Shown: positions 1-7,167, counted from the stretch's first letter. The stretch is DNA of 8,017 nucleotides from CAZVXI01 sp964631295 (GCA_964631295.1 CAZVXI010000148.1:1-8017), one strand, 5' to 3'. Program-made: numbers and translations. The notes: generated by a model from the sequence alone, not told the origin.

Positions 1-1
1 A

Positions 2-106
2 GGTGGTGATGGATCAACAGGCGGCGATGCGGATGGTGACGGCGCTGTGAACCTGCAAGACCTGCTGCTGGTCCTCGACGACTGGGGGACCATTTTGTGT
101 CCATGA
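2..106 (+). CDS. C-terminal fragment of a secreted protein with a dockerin-like EF-hand tail (5' end outside window)
   Basis: Only the last 34 codons are visible, open from the window edge to TGA at 104-106. The fragment is rich in Gly and Asp and holds one calcium-loop pattern. Counting from the first visible residue, Asp9, Asp11, Asp13, Asn17 and Asp20 fall at positions 1, 3, 5, 9 and 12 of an EF-hand loop. An amphipathic helix follows (LQDLLLVLDDWG) and the protein ends in TILCP. This matches the type I dockerin-like tails (DxDxDG...DLLxxLxxWG) that end many large secreted proteins of Phycisphaerae; the terminal Cys-Pro is also common in that group. The role of such tails there is not settled: cell-surface anchoring is the usual guess, and cellulosome-type assembly is not implied. 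The catalytic or structural part of the protein lies upstream, so its activity cannot be judged. A strong terminator follows closely, which fits this being the true gene end. Confidence 0.82.
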   Translation, partial: GGDGSTGGDADGDGAVNLQDLLLVLDDWGTILCP

Positions 107-127
107 GTCGTTGACGCGGAGAGAACA

Positions 128-160
128 GCGCCCCGGCAACGACGCCGGGGCGTTTGCAAT
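128..160 (+). terminator. Intrinsic terminator after the dockerin-tailed gene
   Basis: A perfect 9-bp GC-rich stem (129-137 with 144-152, arm CGCCCCGGC) closes a 6-base loop (AACGAC). It is followed on the plus strand by TTTGCAATT, a short and imperfect U tract. It lies 22 bases after the stop of the upstream gene. Read on the minus strand the hairpin is also present, 35 bases past the stop of the small gene at 187-468, but there is no T run after it. It may therefore stop minus-strand transcripts only weakly. Confidence 0.8.
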
Positions 161-186
161 TCAGCGCCCGGTACGCCGAACGTCAA

Positions 187-468
187 TCACGCAGCGCGGG
201 GGCGATTGGGGTCATCATCCTCGAAGTGGCCGAGCAGGTTGAGTTCGCGCGCGAGGTCGTCGATGCGGCGGCTGATCGAAGCGATCGCATCGAGCGCATG
301 CTCGGCCGCCTGGCGCGGGCCGTCGGGCAGCGTGCGGCTGAGGTCCGGCCGATCATCCCGAATGCACAGGAACGGCAGGGGCGCGGGTGGATCGGCCGGG
401 CGACTGCGTCGCGTGGCACCACCTTCGGGAGCGGGCGTGTCGGTGTCGGTGTTGGTGTTGTGAGACAT
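187..468 (-). CDS. Small hypothetical protein (93 aa), acidic C-terminus
   Basis: I do not recognise this family. The start at 468 is preferred over the longer reading from 516 because AGGAGAGAG (481-473) sits directly before it with its core about 9 bases from the ATG. The longer form would translate through that ribosome binding site and an inverted repeat. The first 35 or so residues are low-complexity and probably disordered: an (Asn/Asp)-Thr repeat, then a Pro/Arg-rich stretch. A middle segment (PLPFLCIRDDRPDLSRTL) leads into a predicted amphipathic helix (about residues 53-77, QAAEHALDAIASISRRIDDL and on), and the tail is acidic (GHFEDDDPNRPRAA). There is no signal peptide or membrane helix, so it is probably cytoplasmic, perhaps dimerising through the helix. 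It lies 192 bases downstream of the coiled-coil membrane protein on the same strand and could share its transcript, but no function follows from that. Confidence 0.6.
   Translation of the reverse strand: MSHNTNTDTDTPAPEGGATRRSRPADPPAPLPFLCIRDDRPDLSRTLPDGPRQAAEHALDAIASISRRIDDLARELNLLGHFEDDDPNRPRAA
437..460 (-). repeat. Four tandem 6-bp units within the small hypothetical gene
   Basis: Four consecutive plus-strand hexamers of the form GTGTYG (GTGTCG twice, then GTGTTG twice) encode the Asn-Thr/Asp-Thr repeat near the N-terminus of the minus-strand protein. Because the unit is 6 bases, changes in copy number would keep the reading frame and only alter the length of a disordered segment. Confidence 0.7.
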
Positions 469-486
469 CAATCTCTCTCCTGCGAC

Positions 487-505
487 GAACTGCTGCGTGC
501 AGTTC
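487..505. promoter_or_regulatory. Perfect inverted repeat just upstream of the small gene's ribosome binding site
   Basis: GAACTGC at 487-493 and GCAGTTC at 499-505 are perfect inverted copies separated by 5 bases. The element ends 5 bases upstream of the AGGAGAGAG ribosome binding site of the 187-468 gene. It could be an operator or a 5'-leader stem-loop affecting translation. The spacing does not match a LexA box, and I cannot name a regulator. Confidence 0.4.
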
Positions 506-660
506 ATCCTCCGCAATACTCATCCATCGGCCGATGAGCAGGCCCACTTCGCCCGCATACGGGTGATCAACAGCGGCCCGAGCCGTTACAAACCGAACCG
601 CTTCACACCATCACACGCGGACGTGCGCCGATTCGAAGCCGTCGGATGCACCGCGTTCGA

Positions 661-3648
661 TCAGGACATCATCGGGCGCAATGCCTGATCGGACGTGAGA
701 TCAGCACCTTCGACCGTATCGTCGATAGCAAACTGGTTCTCATCGAACACGCGCTTGGCCTTTGCGAGCCGCGTGTAGATGACCCCGATCAACAGCAGCA
801 CCACAACGACGGCACACCCCGCGACGATGCCGAACAGTTGCAAGCGCTCGGCCGTGTAGGGCGACTCTCGCTGCACGCTTGCGAACCGCACGCGGCCATC
901 TTCCTTGCGCTCGCCAAGCGCGACAGCGGGCGCATCATCGGCGCGTTTGCCGAGTTGTCGGTTGGATTCCAGTGTGAGGTTGGTTGCGAGCACATCGAGC
1001 AGCAGCGCGGTTGCGTTGGCATCGATGCCGACGAGTGTCGCGGTGAGTGAATCAGGATCGCTCATGTCGAGCGTGAGATCGCGTTGCAGGCGACTGGCGA
1101 GTTGAGCGCGATCGCCGTAGGGGTCGACCTTGCGATCCCGGCATCGATTGGCGAGCGATGTCTGGAACGAATCATGCCAGATGAGTTCGGCATGCCAGTC
1201 TTTCCACGCGCTCAGTTCCTGCTCATCCATCTTGCGCAGCGCCGTTGACTCGGGCTGGAATGTCACAGTCGCGGTGGCTTGCGGCGGGGCGTACTGGTTC
1301 ACGCCGAACCAACTCGCGACCGCGACGAGCGAGACCATGAACAACAACCAGCCGCTGGTTGCAACAGCGCGTGGGCGAGCCCACTTGCGGATCATCGCGC
1401 GTTCCGACGCAGAGAGCATGTGGCGAACTTCAATGAGTTCCTGGCGTTTGTTCTCGATCTCGCGCATCTGCTTGGCGAGTTGTTCGCGCTGTTCGACAGC
1501 AACCCTGGCAGCGGTATTGCTGGAAGCGCCGCCTGAATCAGCCCTCGGCTGCGACTTCGCGCGATGGCGCATCGCACGGCGCATGTTGTTGAGCCGCTTT
1601 CGGCGTCGTTGCAGATGCTCAGCGACAACACGGATCCGCGTGACCTGCTCGTTCATGGCCGATGACTCCGCCTGATTCGAGCCGGCATTGCCTGCGGCAG
1701 CGTGAGCGGCCGATTCAGCATCGCTTGCGCGCTGCCTGGCATCCTCGAGTTGCCGGGTGAGTTTCGCGAGCTGCTCTTCTGCCGCGGCAAGTTTCTTCTC
1801 GAGCGAGCCCGCGCGCGCTGCTGCCTCACGCGATGATTCAAGCTGCTCGACTGCCTGCTGCTTCTCGAGCTGCATCTGGTCGTGCGCGAGACGAAGCTCA
1901 TCGCACTGCCGACTGAGTTCTGCAAGCTCAGCCTGCAGCGCGCGTGAGTCTGCACCGCCCGTCTTCTGGCCGCGCGCCTGCTGGAGGGCTTCAGTCAACT
2001 GCTTGATGCGCTCATCGCGACTGCGGATCTCATCGGGGTTGCCACTGCGCCTGGCAGTGGCGAGGTCGCGGTTGAGTTTCTCGATCTGCTGATTCTGCTG
2101 CTCAACGGTGGCCATCGCGGCCGCCCCGCGCTCAAGTTCCGGTGCCTGCTCGGTGAGCGCCTGCGAGAACTTCTTGAGTTTCTCACCGGCGATGGAGAGC
2201 TTCTCGCGCGCATCTGCAAGTTCCTGTTCGCGCGCCTGCATTGACGAAGTCAACTCCGCGAGCTGCGATTCGAGCGATTGCAGACTCTGCTCTGCTTCCT
2301 CGCAACGAGACTGGGCAGCATCCCGCTCGAGACACGACTGCTCCAGCGCACGTGTCCGTTCAGCGAGCTGCTGTGTGTGCTCGTCGGAAAGCTCAGCGCA
2401 CGCAGCCTGGTGTTCCTGCATGAGTTCAGTGATGCGCTGCTCATGCTGCTCAGCAGTCTGCCGGGCTTCTTCAAGCTGGCCCGATACTTCATCGCATTTT
2501 TCTCGCAGCGATGCTGTTTCCTCGCGCGATTGTTCGAGCTGTTCCTGCGCAGCGCTCAGCGCCTCGCGGAGTTGCCCACCGGCCTGCTCCGCATTCGCCA
2601 TCTGGGCGTCGGCCTGCTCGACCTTCGAGCGCCAGTGAGCGAGCTGCTCATCCATCTCGGCCGCACGCTGCTCGATCGCTTCCTGTTCACGTGCGACTTT
2701 CTCGGCCAGTTGCTCAATGTGTTCCTGGCGAGACTGGAACTGCTCTTGTGCTTCATGCAACAGCGACTCACGCTCCTGGATCTCCGACTGCCGAGCCACC
2801 AACTGGGCTTCCTGCGACTGGCGTTTCTCATCCCACTGCGATTCATGCTCTGCAAGCGCGTGCTCACGCTGCAGGATTTCCTGTTCACGCTGTTCAAACG
2901 TGGCCTGTTGCTGCTCGATCGATTCACGACGATCTCCAAGTTCCGAATCCAGTGACTCCAGCACCGAACGATCTCGCTCGAGTGATGCACGCTGCTCAGC
3001 GATTACGTCTCGTTGCTTTTCAACCTCGGCCTGATGTTCCTCGCACTGCTGTTCAAATGCGGACCTTTGCGAAGCAAGCTGCTCGCACTGCTGTTCGACA
3101 GCAGCCCGGCGTTCATCCAACTCAGCCTGCGCCTCCTCGATGGCGCGCTGCTGCCGTTCGACATCCGACGCGCGCTCGGCAGCCGCGTTCAACTCGAAAT
3201 CGAGCAGTGCGCGTTTCTCTTCAAGCGCTGCCTGCTGCTCGGCAAGTTCCGCGCGATCATGGGCAACCTGGCGATCCATCTCGCACACGCGATCAAGCTC
3301 TGCTTCGAGTTCGCGCTCCGCTTCCTGGAGCGAGCGAGAACGGTCAGCCAGCGAAGCCAGTTGCTGATCCTGGTGTTGCTTCGCTTCGCGCAGCTTGCCG
3401 AACTGCTGCTCCACACTGGCAAGGATGTCCATCACATCCTCGCCGGTGGCGCCTTCGGGTGGCTCAGGCATGCCTGCAATGCTGGGATCTGCATCAGCGG
3501 CCGCATTGGGAGATGCTGCGTCATCTGCATGATTGTGCGCATCATCGTCGATCATCTCGGCCGCCAGATCCTGCTGCGACACGTGCTGAGCGTGTGCGCG
3601 GGCGTCTCCATCATGTTCATCATGGTGCTGGTGCTGCTGATCAATCAT
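661..3648 (-). CDS. Large membrane-anchored coiled-coil protein with Wzz-like C-terminal topology
   Basis: This 995-residue protein starts at ATG 3648, preceded by a GAGGCAGG ribosome binding site. Residues 1-60 are His/Asp-rich and disordered. About residues 70-645 are near-continuous heptad-like coiled coil, very rich in Glu, Gln, Ala and Arg (EQQ, EQRE and similar runs), with a likely break near 533-570. A strongly basic patch (671-702) and a second short coil (about 715-745) follow. A first membrane helix lies at about 765-783 and an outside domain of about 150 residues at 786-937. A second membrane helix at about 938-958 leads to a 37-residue tail. Arg/Lys flanks (IRKWARPR before helix 1, TRLAKAKR after helix 2) put both ends in the cytoplasm. 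Two helices around a periplasmic domain, with a DPDSLTATLVGIDANATALLL segment, resemble Wzz/GumC polysaccharide co-polymerases, but I infer this from layout and weak similarity. A structural, division or envelope scaffold is equally possible. SMC-type ATPase motifs are absent. Confidence 0.85.
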   Translation of the reverse strand: MIDQQHQHHDEHDGDARAHAQHVSQQDLAAEMIDDDAHNHADDAASPNAAADADPSIAGMPEPPEGATGEDVMDILASVEQQFGKLREAKQHQDQQLASLADRSRSLQEAERELEAELDRVCEMDRQVAHDRAELAEQQAALEEKRALLDFELNAAAERASDVERQQRAIEEAQAELDERRAAVEQQCEQLASQRSAFEQQCEEHQAEVEKQRDVIAEQRASLERDRSVLESLDSELGDRRESIEQQQATFEQREQEILQREHALAEHESQWDEKRQSQEAQLVARQSEIQERESLLHEAQEQFQSRQEHIEQLAEKVAREQEAIEQRAAEMDEQLAHWRSKVEQADAQMANAEQAGGQLREALSAAQEQLEQSREETASLREKCDEVSGQLEEARQTAEQHEQRITELMQEHQAACAELSDEHTQQLAERTRALEQSCLERDAAQSRCEEAEQSLQSLESQLAELTSSMQAREQELADAREKLSIAGEKLKKFSQALTEQAPELERGAAAMATVEQQNQQIEKLNRDLATARRSGNPDEIRSRDERIKQLTEALQQARGQKTGGADSRALQAELAELSRQCDELRLAHDQMQLEKQQAVEQLESSREAAARAGSLEKKLAAAEEQLAKLTRQLEDARQRASDAESAAHAAAGNAGSNQAESSAMNEQVTRIRVVAEHLQRRRKRLNNMRRAMRHRAKSQPRADSGGASSNTAARVAVEQREQLAKQMREIENKRQELIEVRHMLSASERAMIRKWARPRAVATSGWLLFMVSLVAVASWFGVNQYAPPQATATVTFQPESTALRKMDEQELSAWKDWHAELIWHDSFQTSLANRCRDRKVDPYGDRAQLASRLQRDLTLDMSDPDSLTATLVGIDANATALLLDVLATNLTLESNRQLGKRADDAPAVALGERKEDGRVRFASVQRESPYTAERLQLFGIVAGCAVVVVLLLIGVIYTRLAKAKRVFDENQFAIDDTVEGADLTSDQALRPMMS

Positions 3649-3812
3649 CGAACCTGCCTCACTTCATGCCGCGCGAACACTCATCTGCAGTGCCCCGCGC
3701 GCCCCTGTGATCTCCGGCCGCTTCGACACACGCGCAGCGACCCGCACATGCACCTTTGAAAATGTCGGCCTGCGATGCGCGATCCGATCGGGAAACCACT
3801 GCTCCGCAGCGT

Positions 3813-3818
3813 TATAAT
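3813..3818 (+). promoter_or_regulatory. Probable sigma70-type -10 box of mqnE
   Basis: A perfect TATAAT lies at 3813-3818 in the 242-base divergent gap between the coiled-coil gene and mqnE. No good -35 is present at 16-18 bases upstream (that stretch reads roughly GGGAAA), so an activator or another feature may help. Transcription would begin near 3825. This makes the upstream in-frame ATGs at 3756, 3762 and 3822 unlikely starts and leaves a leader of about 65 bases before the ATG at 3891. Confidence 0.5.
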
Positions 3819-3827
3819 GGCATGCCC

Positions 3828-3845
3828 GTGCCGGTCGTGCCGGTC
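3828..3845 (+). repeat. Two tandem 9-bp repeats in the mqnE leader
   Basis: GTGCCGGTC occurs twice back to back (3828-3836 and 3837-3845) right after the expected transcription start. CGTGCC here can also pair with GGCACG at about 3851-3856. This may be an operator half-site pair or a weak leader hairpin, or chance in GC-rich DNA. Confidence 0.35.
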
Positions 3846-3890
3846 ATGTGGGCACGAGTTCTCGGACGAAGCAACAACATTGATTGTCAT

Positions 3891-5249
3891 ATGATCAACG
3901 CCACGCACCCCAGCCCGACTGCACCGCTGCTCACGACGACCGACGCGCCCCGTATCATCAAACGCTCGGCCGGGATCGTGCGCGATGCGTCGCTCGAACC
4001 GATCATCGCCAAAGTCGACACAGGTGAGCGGCTGACGCGCAACGACGGCCTGACGCTCTATGAATCGCCTGATATCTGGACCATCTGCGAACTCGCCGAT
4101 CGTGTCCGTCGCCGCATGCATGGCGATATCGCTTACTACAACGTCAACCAGCACATCAACTACTCCAACCTGTGCGCGCTCTCGTGCAAGTTCTGTGCGT
4201 TTCATCGCAAGAAGGGGCAGGATGGGGCGTACGAGATGTCGCCTGATGAGATCAGGCAGCGCGCGAAGAAGGCGCGCGAACAGGGCGCAACTGAGCTGCA
4301 CATCGTTGGCGGGCTGCACCCCTGGCTGAAGTTCGATTACTACACGAACATGCTTGCAGCGATCCGCGAGGCAACGCCCGAACTGCACATCAAAGCGTTC
4401 ACCGCGGTCGAGATCGTCCACCTCGCGCGCATCAGCAAACGCGGCAGGCTCGGCTACGAAGGTCTCAGGCAGGTGCTCAGCGATCTCATCGATGCAGGGC
4501 TCGGATCGTTGCCCGGCGGCGGGGCGGAGGTCTTCGATGACCGTGTGCATGATGAAGCGTTCAAAGGCAAGATCCGCTCTGACGAATGGCTCGATGTCCA
4601 CCGCGCTGCGCACGAACTCGGGCTGAACTCCAACGCGACCATGCTGTACGGCCACGTCGAGCAGCGCGCAGAACGCATCACCCACATGTGCATGCTGCGC
4701 GAAGCGCAGGATGTCGCGCTTGCCCGCATCGGGTTCGAAACATCGCCCGGCTTGAGTGAAGTCAGTACTGCCGGCTGGCCGGGCATCGTACAACTCAGTC
4801 GTGAAGGCGATGAACTGCCCCACCCGGACATCACTGCCGGCGGCTACTTCCAGACATTGATCCCGCTGCCATTCTTCCCCGATGAAAGCGAACTCGAACA
4901 CCTGCCTGGCCCAACCGGGATCGAGAACCTGCGCACGCTCGCGATCGCGCGGCTGATGCTCGACAACTTCCCGCACATCAAGGCGTTCTGGATCATGCAG
5001 ACACTTGCCATGGCGCAGTTTATGCTGCAAAACGGGGCAGATGACATCGACGGCACGGTCGTCTGGTACGACATCACCAAGCTCATCGACGGCGAGCAGG
5101 GCGTGGCCACCCATCAGGAAGTCAGCGTGTGGGAACTGCAGAAAGCCATCCGCGAAGCGGGCTTCAACCCCATCGAACGCGACACGCTCTATCGCACGAT
5201 CACACGTGATGCCGATGACGCGACGAAGTGGTCGTTCGCGCGCACGTGA
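3891..5249 (+). CDS. mqnE: Aminofutalosine synthase MqnE (radical SAM, menaquinone biosynthesis)
   Basis: This enzyme joins SAM's adenosyl radical to the product of MqnA, 3-[(1-carboxyvinyl)oxy]benzoate, to give 6-amino-6-deoxyfutalosine in the cytoplasmic futalosine route to menaquinone. The 452-residue protein carries the radical SAM cluster motif CxxxCxxC at Cys95, Cys99 and Cys102 within HINYSNLCALSCKFCAF. Family blocks follow: ELHIVGGLHP (135-144), LPGGGAEVFDDRV (207-219), NATMLYGHVE (248-257), LPGPTG (338-343), RLMLDNFPHIKAFWIM (354-369), GADDIDGTV (382-390) and ERDTLYR (429-435). These favour MqnE over the related MqnC and CofH. It is longer than the usual 370-400 residues because of an N-terminal extension and an insert at about 275-317. 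ATG 3891 was chosen because a TATAAT box lies upstream of it and residues before it look non-conserved; its ribosome binding site is weak. No other mqn gene is in the window. Confidence 0.92.
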   Translation: MINATHPSPTAPLLTTTDAPRIIKRSAGIVRDASLEPIIAKVDTGERLTRNDGLTLYESPDIWTICELADRVRRRMHGDIAYYNVNQHINYSNLCALSCKFCAFHRKKGQDGAYEMSPDEIRQRAKKAREQGATELHIVGGLHPWLKFDYYTNMLAAIREATPELHIKAFTAVEIVHLARISKRGRLGYEGLRQVLSDLIDAGLGSLPGGGAEVFDDRVHDEAFKGKIRSDEWLDVHRAAHELGLNSNATMLYGHVEQRAERITHMCMLREAQDVALARIGFETSPGLSEVSTAGWPGIVQLSREGDELPHPDITAGGYFQTLIPLPFFPDESELEHLPGPTGIENLRTLAIARLMLDNFPHIKAFWIMQTLAMAQFMLQNGADDIDGTVVWYDITKLIDGEQGVATHQEVSVWELQKAIREAGFNPIERDTLYRTITRDADDATKWSFART

Positions 5250-5313
5250 TCGTGATGCAGCGTGATCGTTGGCGTGTGTTGCGCGATTGATGTGGTGAAC
5301 CGCGGTGTTTCGT

Positions 5314-6963
5314 TCAGTCCGACATGGATTCGATGATGTCTTCTGCGATATCACGGACGGATGCATCGGGGATGGTTGATGGCGCGCCAGGCCCGACGGG
5401 TCGCTGCTTCGCGCCGCGCGACTCGGTGGAATCAACCAGTTGGATCGACCGCCATCTGCCCGACTCAAACCGCCATCCCATCGTCAGGCCGAACACGACA
5501 ATGTACACCGATGCGGCAATCCACGGCCCGACTGATTCGAGTTGCGGGAACTGTGCGATCAACAGCCAGCCGAGCACAACGATAAACATCCACGAGTACA
5601 CCATCGTGATGATGCCCGGGAACACGGTGTCGCCTGCGCCGCGGAGCGCGCCGGTGTAGACGATGCCGATCGCATCGACTGTCTGAAAAAATGCGGCGCA
5701 GATCATCAGCTTCACGCCGATGTCGATAATCCGCTCGGCCTGTTCGGGGGTGACATCGCCTCCGATGAACAAATGAACAAGAGGCTCTCGAAATACAAAG
5801 AAAATCAGTGCGCACAGTGTCATGTACACCAGCGCAAGTGACAACCCGAGCCGGGCGCGCGCAACGGCCGTGTCCGGCAGGCCCGCGCCGATGTATCTTC
5901 CCACGAGCGATGTCACCGCGACGGAGAACCCAACCGCGGGCATGAAACTCAGGTGCATGTAACTCAGTGCGATCCAGCCGGCCGTCGTGTGGTCCGGGCC
6001 GAACGATCCCACGAGCAGCGACATGAAGATCGCCCAGCAGATGAGTTCGTTGCCGTACTGCATCGCCGCCGGCCAGCCGATCTTCCACAGGTCGCGGATC
6101 GGCTTCCATGTCGGTCGCCACTGAGCGCGCGTGTGGTACTGTGCGTTGAGTTTCGGGCCGAGGAAGACGATCAGTGGGATGATGAACTCCACAAAGCCGC
6201 CGATCACGGTCCCGATGGCTGCGCCGGTGAGGCCCATCGCAGGGATGCCCGGCACTCCGGGCAGGCCGAGGTTCGGGATGCCCTCCGAACCGAAAATGAG
6301 CACGTAGTTCGCGACGACATTGGTGAGGTTCCCGATGATCGCCGTCGCCGCGACGACTTTCGGCCAGTGCATCCCGAAGAAATAATGGTGCAGACCGCGC
6401 CCGGCGATGGTGAAGATCGCGCCGGCCAGCAGAATCTGCCCGTAGACGGTCTGTTTGCTGATAAGGATGTCGACGGTGCCATTCTCGACTGCCTGCGCAT
6501 CGCCAAGCGAGGCGCGCATCGCATTGAAGACCAGCGGCATTGCCAGCGCGCAGGGCAGCAGCACGACGAGCCACGCGCCCAGCGACATCCACAGTGCTCC
6601 CCACGCGTACTTTGGCCCGTTCTCCGGTCTGTTCGCGCCCAGGTTCTGCGACACGTACGTGTTCACCACCGTCAGGAACCCCATCGCGATTGCAATGGGT
6701 ACGAACGCCCAGATGCCGCCGTTGCCTTGGGCGGCGACATCAAGCGGGCTGACCTGGCCGACCATCAGCTTGTCGACAAACTGCATGACCGTGTAACTGG
6801 TCATCGTCAGGACGGTGGGCCAGGCGAGTTTCCAGACTTCCGCCATCGCAGCAGACAGCGACGCGTCTGCGTGCAGGTTGCGCGTGTCGATCGCCGCCGT
6901 CTCAATGTCGGATGTGTGATCCGACGAGACAGACCGGGTTGGCGGGGTCTGCTGCTCGCTCAT
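5314..6963 (-). CDS. MATE-family (NorM-like) multidrug/cation antiporter
   Basis: This inner-membrane transporter exports organic cations or drugs in exchange for Na+ or H+. The 549-residue protein shows about 12 hydrophobic helices in two homologous halves. Each half opens with the MatE signature: VWKLAWPTVLTMTSYTVMQF at about 43-62, and LWKIGWPAAMQYGNEL at about 292-307. The first half continues with VDKLMVGQ and ends near residue 268. The second half includes ALRGAGDTVFPG (439-450), typical of the family. Glu306 in helix 7 and Asp430 in helix 10 appear to match acidic cation-binding residues of NorM; this is my alignment by eye. ATG 6963 was preferred over an upstream in-frame ATG at 7176 because the extra 71 residues are non-hydrophobic and run through the divergent promoter region. 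Even so, about 40 polar N-terminal residues and a polar C-terminal tail of about 50 exceed the common 450-residue size. The substrate cannot be told from sequence. Confidence 0.93.
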   Translation of the reverse strand: MSEQQTPPTRSVSSDHTSDIETAAIDTRNLHADASLSAAMAEVWKLAWPTVLTMTSYTVMQFVDKLMVGQVSPLDVAAQGNGGIWAFVPIAIAMGFLTVVNTYVSQNLGANRPENGPKYAWGALWMSLGAWLVVLLPCALAMPLVFNAMRASLGDAQAVENGTVDILISKQTVYGQILLAGAIFTIAGRGLHHYFFGMHWPKVVAATAIIGNLTNVVANYVLIFGSEGIPNLGLPGVPGIPAMGLTGAAIGTVIGGFVEFIIPLIVFLGPKLNAQYHTRAQWRPTWKPIRDLWKIGWPAAMQYGNELICWAIFMSLLVGSFGPDHTTAGWIALSYMHLSFMPAVGFSVAVTSLVGRYIGAGLPDTAVARARLGLSLALVYMTLCALIFFVFREPLVHLFIGGDVTPEQAERIIDIGVKLMICAAFFQTVDAIGIVYTGALRGAGDTVFPGIITMVYSWMFIVVLGWLLIAQFPQLESVGPWIAASVYIVVFGLTMGWRFESGRWRSIQLVDSTESRGAKQRPVGPGAPSTIPDASVRDIAEDIIESMSD

Positions 6964-7012
6964 GCGAGGCTCGCTTGGCTCCGAGTGTGATCCAGTCCTT
7001 CGCGTCCGGAAC

Positions 7013-7018
7013 TGTATA
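7013..7018 (-). promoter_or_regulatory. Possible -10 box for the MATE gene
   Basis: On the minus strand TATACA (7018-7013) matches five of six bases of the sigma70 -10 consensus and lies 49 bases before the ATG at 6963. No clear -35 is seen at the right spacing. The 204-base gap between the MATE gene and the thioredoxin-like gene is divergent and should hold both promoters. I could not pick a convincing plus-strand promoter, though a 10-bp palindrome (TGGATATCCA, 7129-7138) sits upstream of that start. Confidence 0.35.
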
Positions 7019-7167
7019 GCCCTGGCGAAACGGCGATCGTAGGGCCTCGTCAGTGGCGATTTCTGCGTGGCAGGCAAGTTTTTTGCTGCGATGATGTTCG
7101 CATCGGCGTCAGGTGGCGTACAAGATACTGGATATCCACGCGGTTTTGAACTGTGAGAGGAACGGCG

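Noticed and set aside
487..505. LexA-type SOS box
   Set aside because: GAAC and GTTC are present but separated by 11 bases, not the 4 of the Gram-positive box or the spacings of other known LexA sites.
353..547. 64-codon minus-strand frame starting upstream of the small hypothetical gene
   Set aside because: It has no ribosome binding site, runs through the better-supported start at 468, and becomes an Arg/His/Ser-rich shadow of that gene.
1534..3440. SMC/Rad50-type chromosome segregation ATPase
   Set aside because: Long coiled coil suggests it by composition, but there are no Walker A, Walker B or ABC signature motifs, and the C-terminus is membrane-embedded.
2511..3710. 399-codon plus-strand frame opposite the coiled-coil gene
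   Set aside because: Pro/Arg/Ala-rich low-complexity translation without a domain. It arises because the repetitive Glu/Gln/Ala codons of the real gene rarely give stops on the other strand.
5250..5313. Possible terminator between the convergent mqnE and MATE genes
   Set aside because: CGTGATCGT occurs twice (5245-5253 and 5261-5269) and ACCGCGGT is a loopless palindrome, but no stem-loop with a T run is present.
3681..5468. 595-codon open frame on the minus strand opposite mqnE
   Set aside because: It lies exactly antisense to a confidently identified radical SAM gene. Its translation mirrors that gene's codons (Arg/Asp/Val-rich, no recognisable domain), and long antisense frames are expected in GC-rich DNA.
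5465..6604. 379-codon minus-strand frame overlapping the MATE gene
   Set aside because: Same strand, shifted frame, Arg/His-rich nonsense translation; the MATE frame has clear membrane helices and family motifs.
5953..6990. 345-codon plus-strand frame opposite the MATE gene
   Set aside because: Asp/Arg/His-rich shadow with no hydrophobic or domain pattern.
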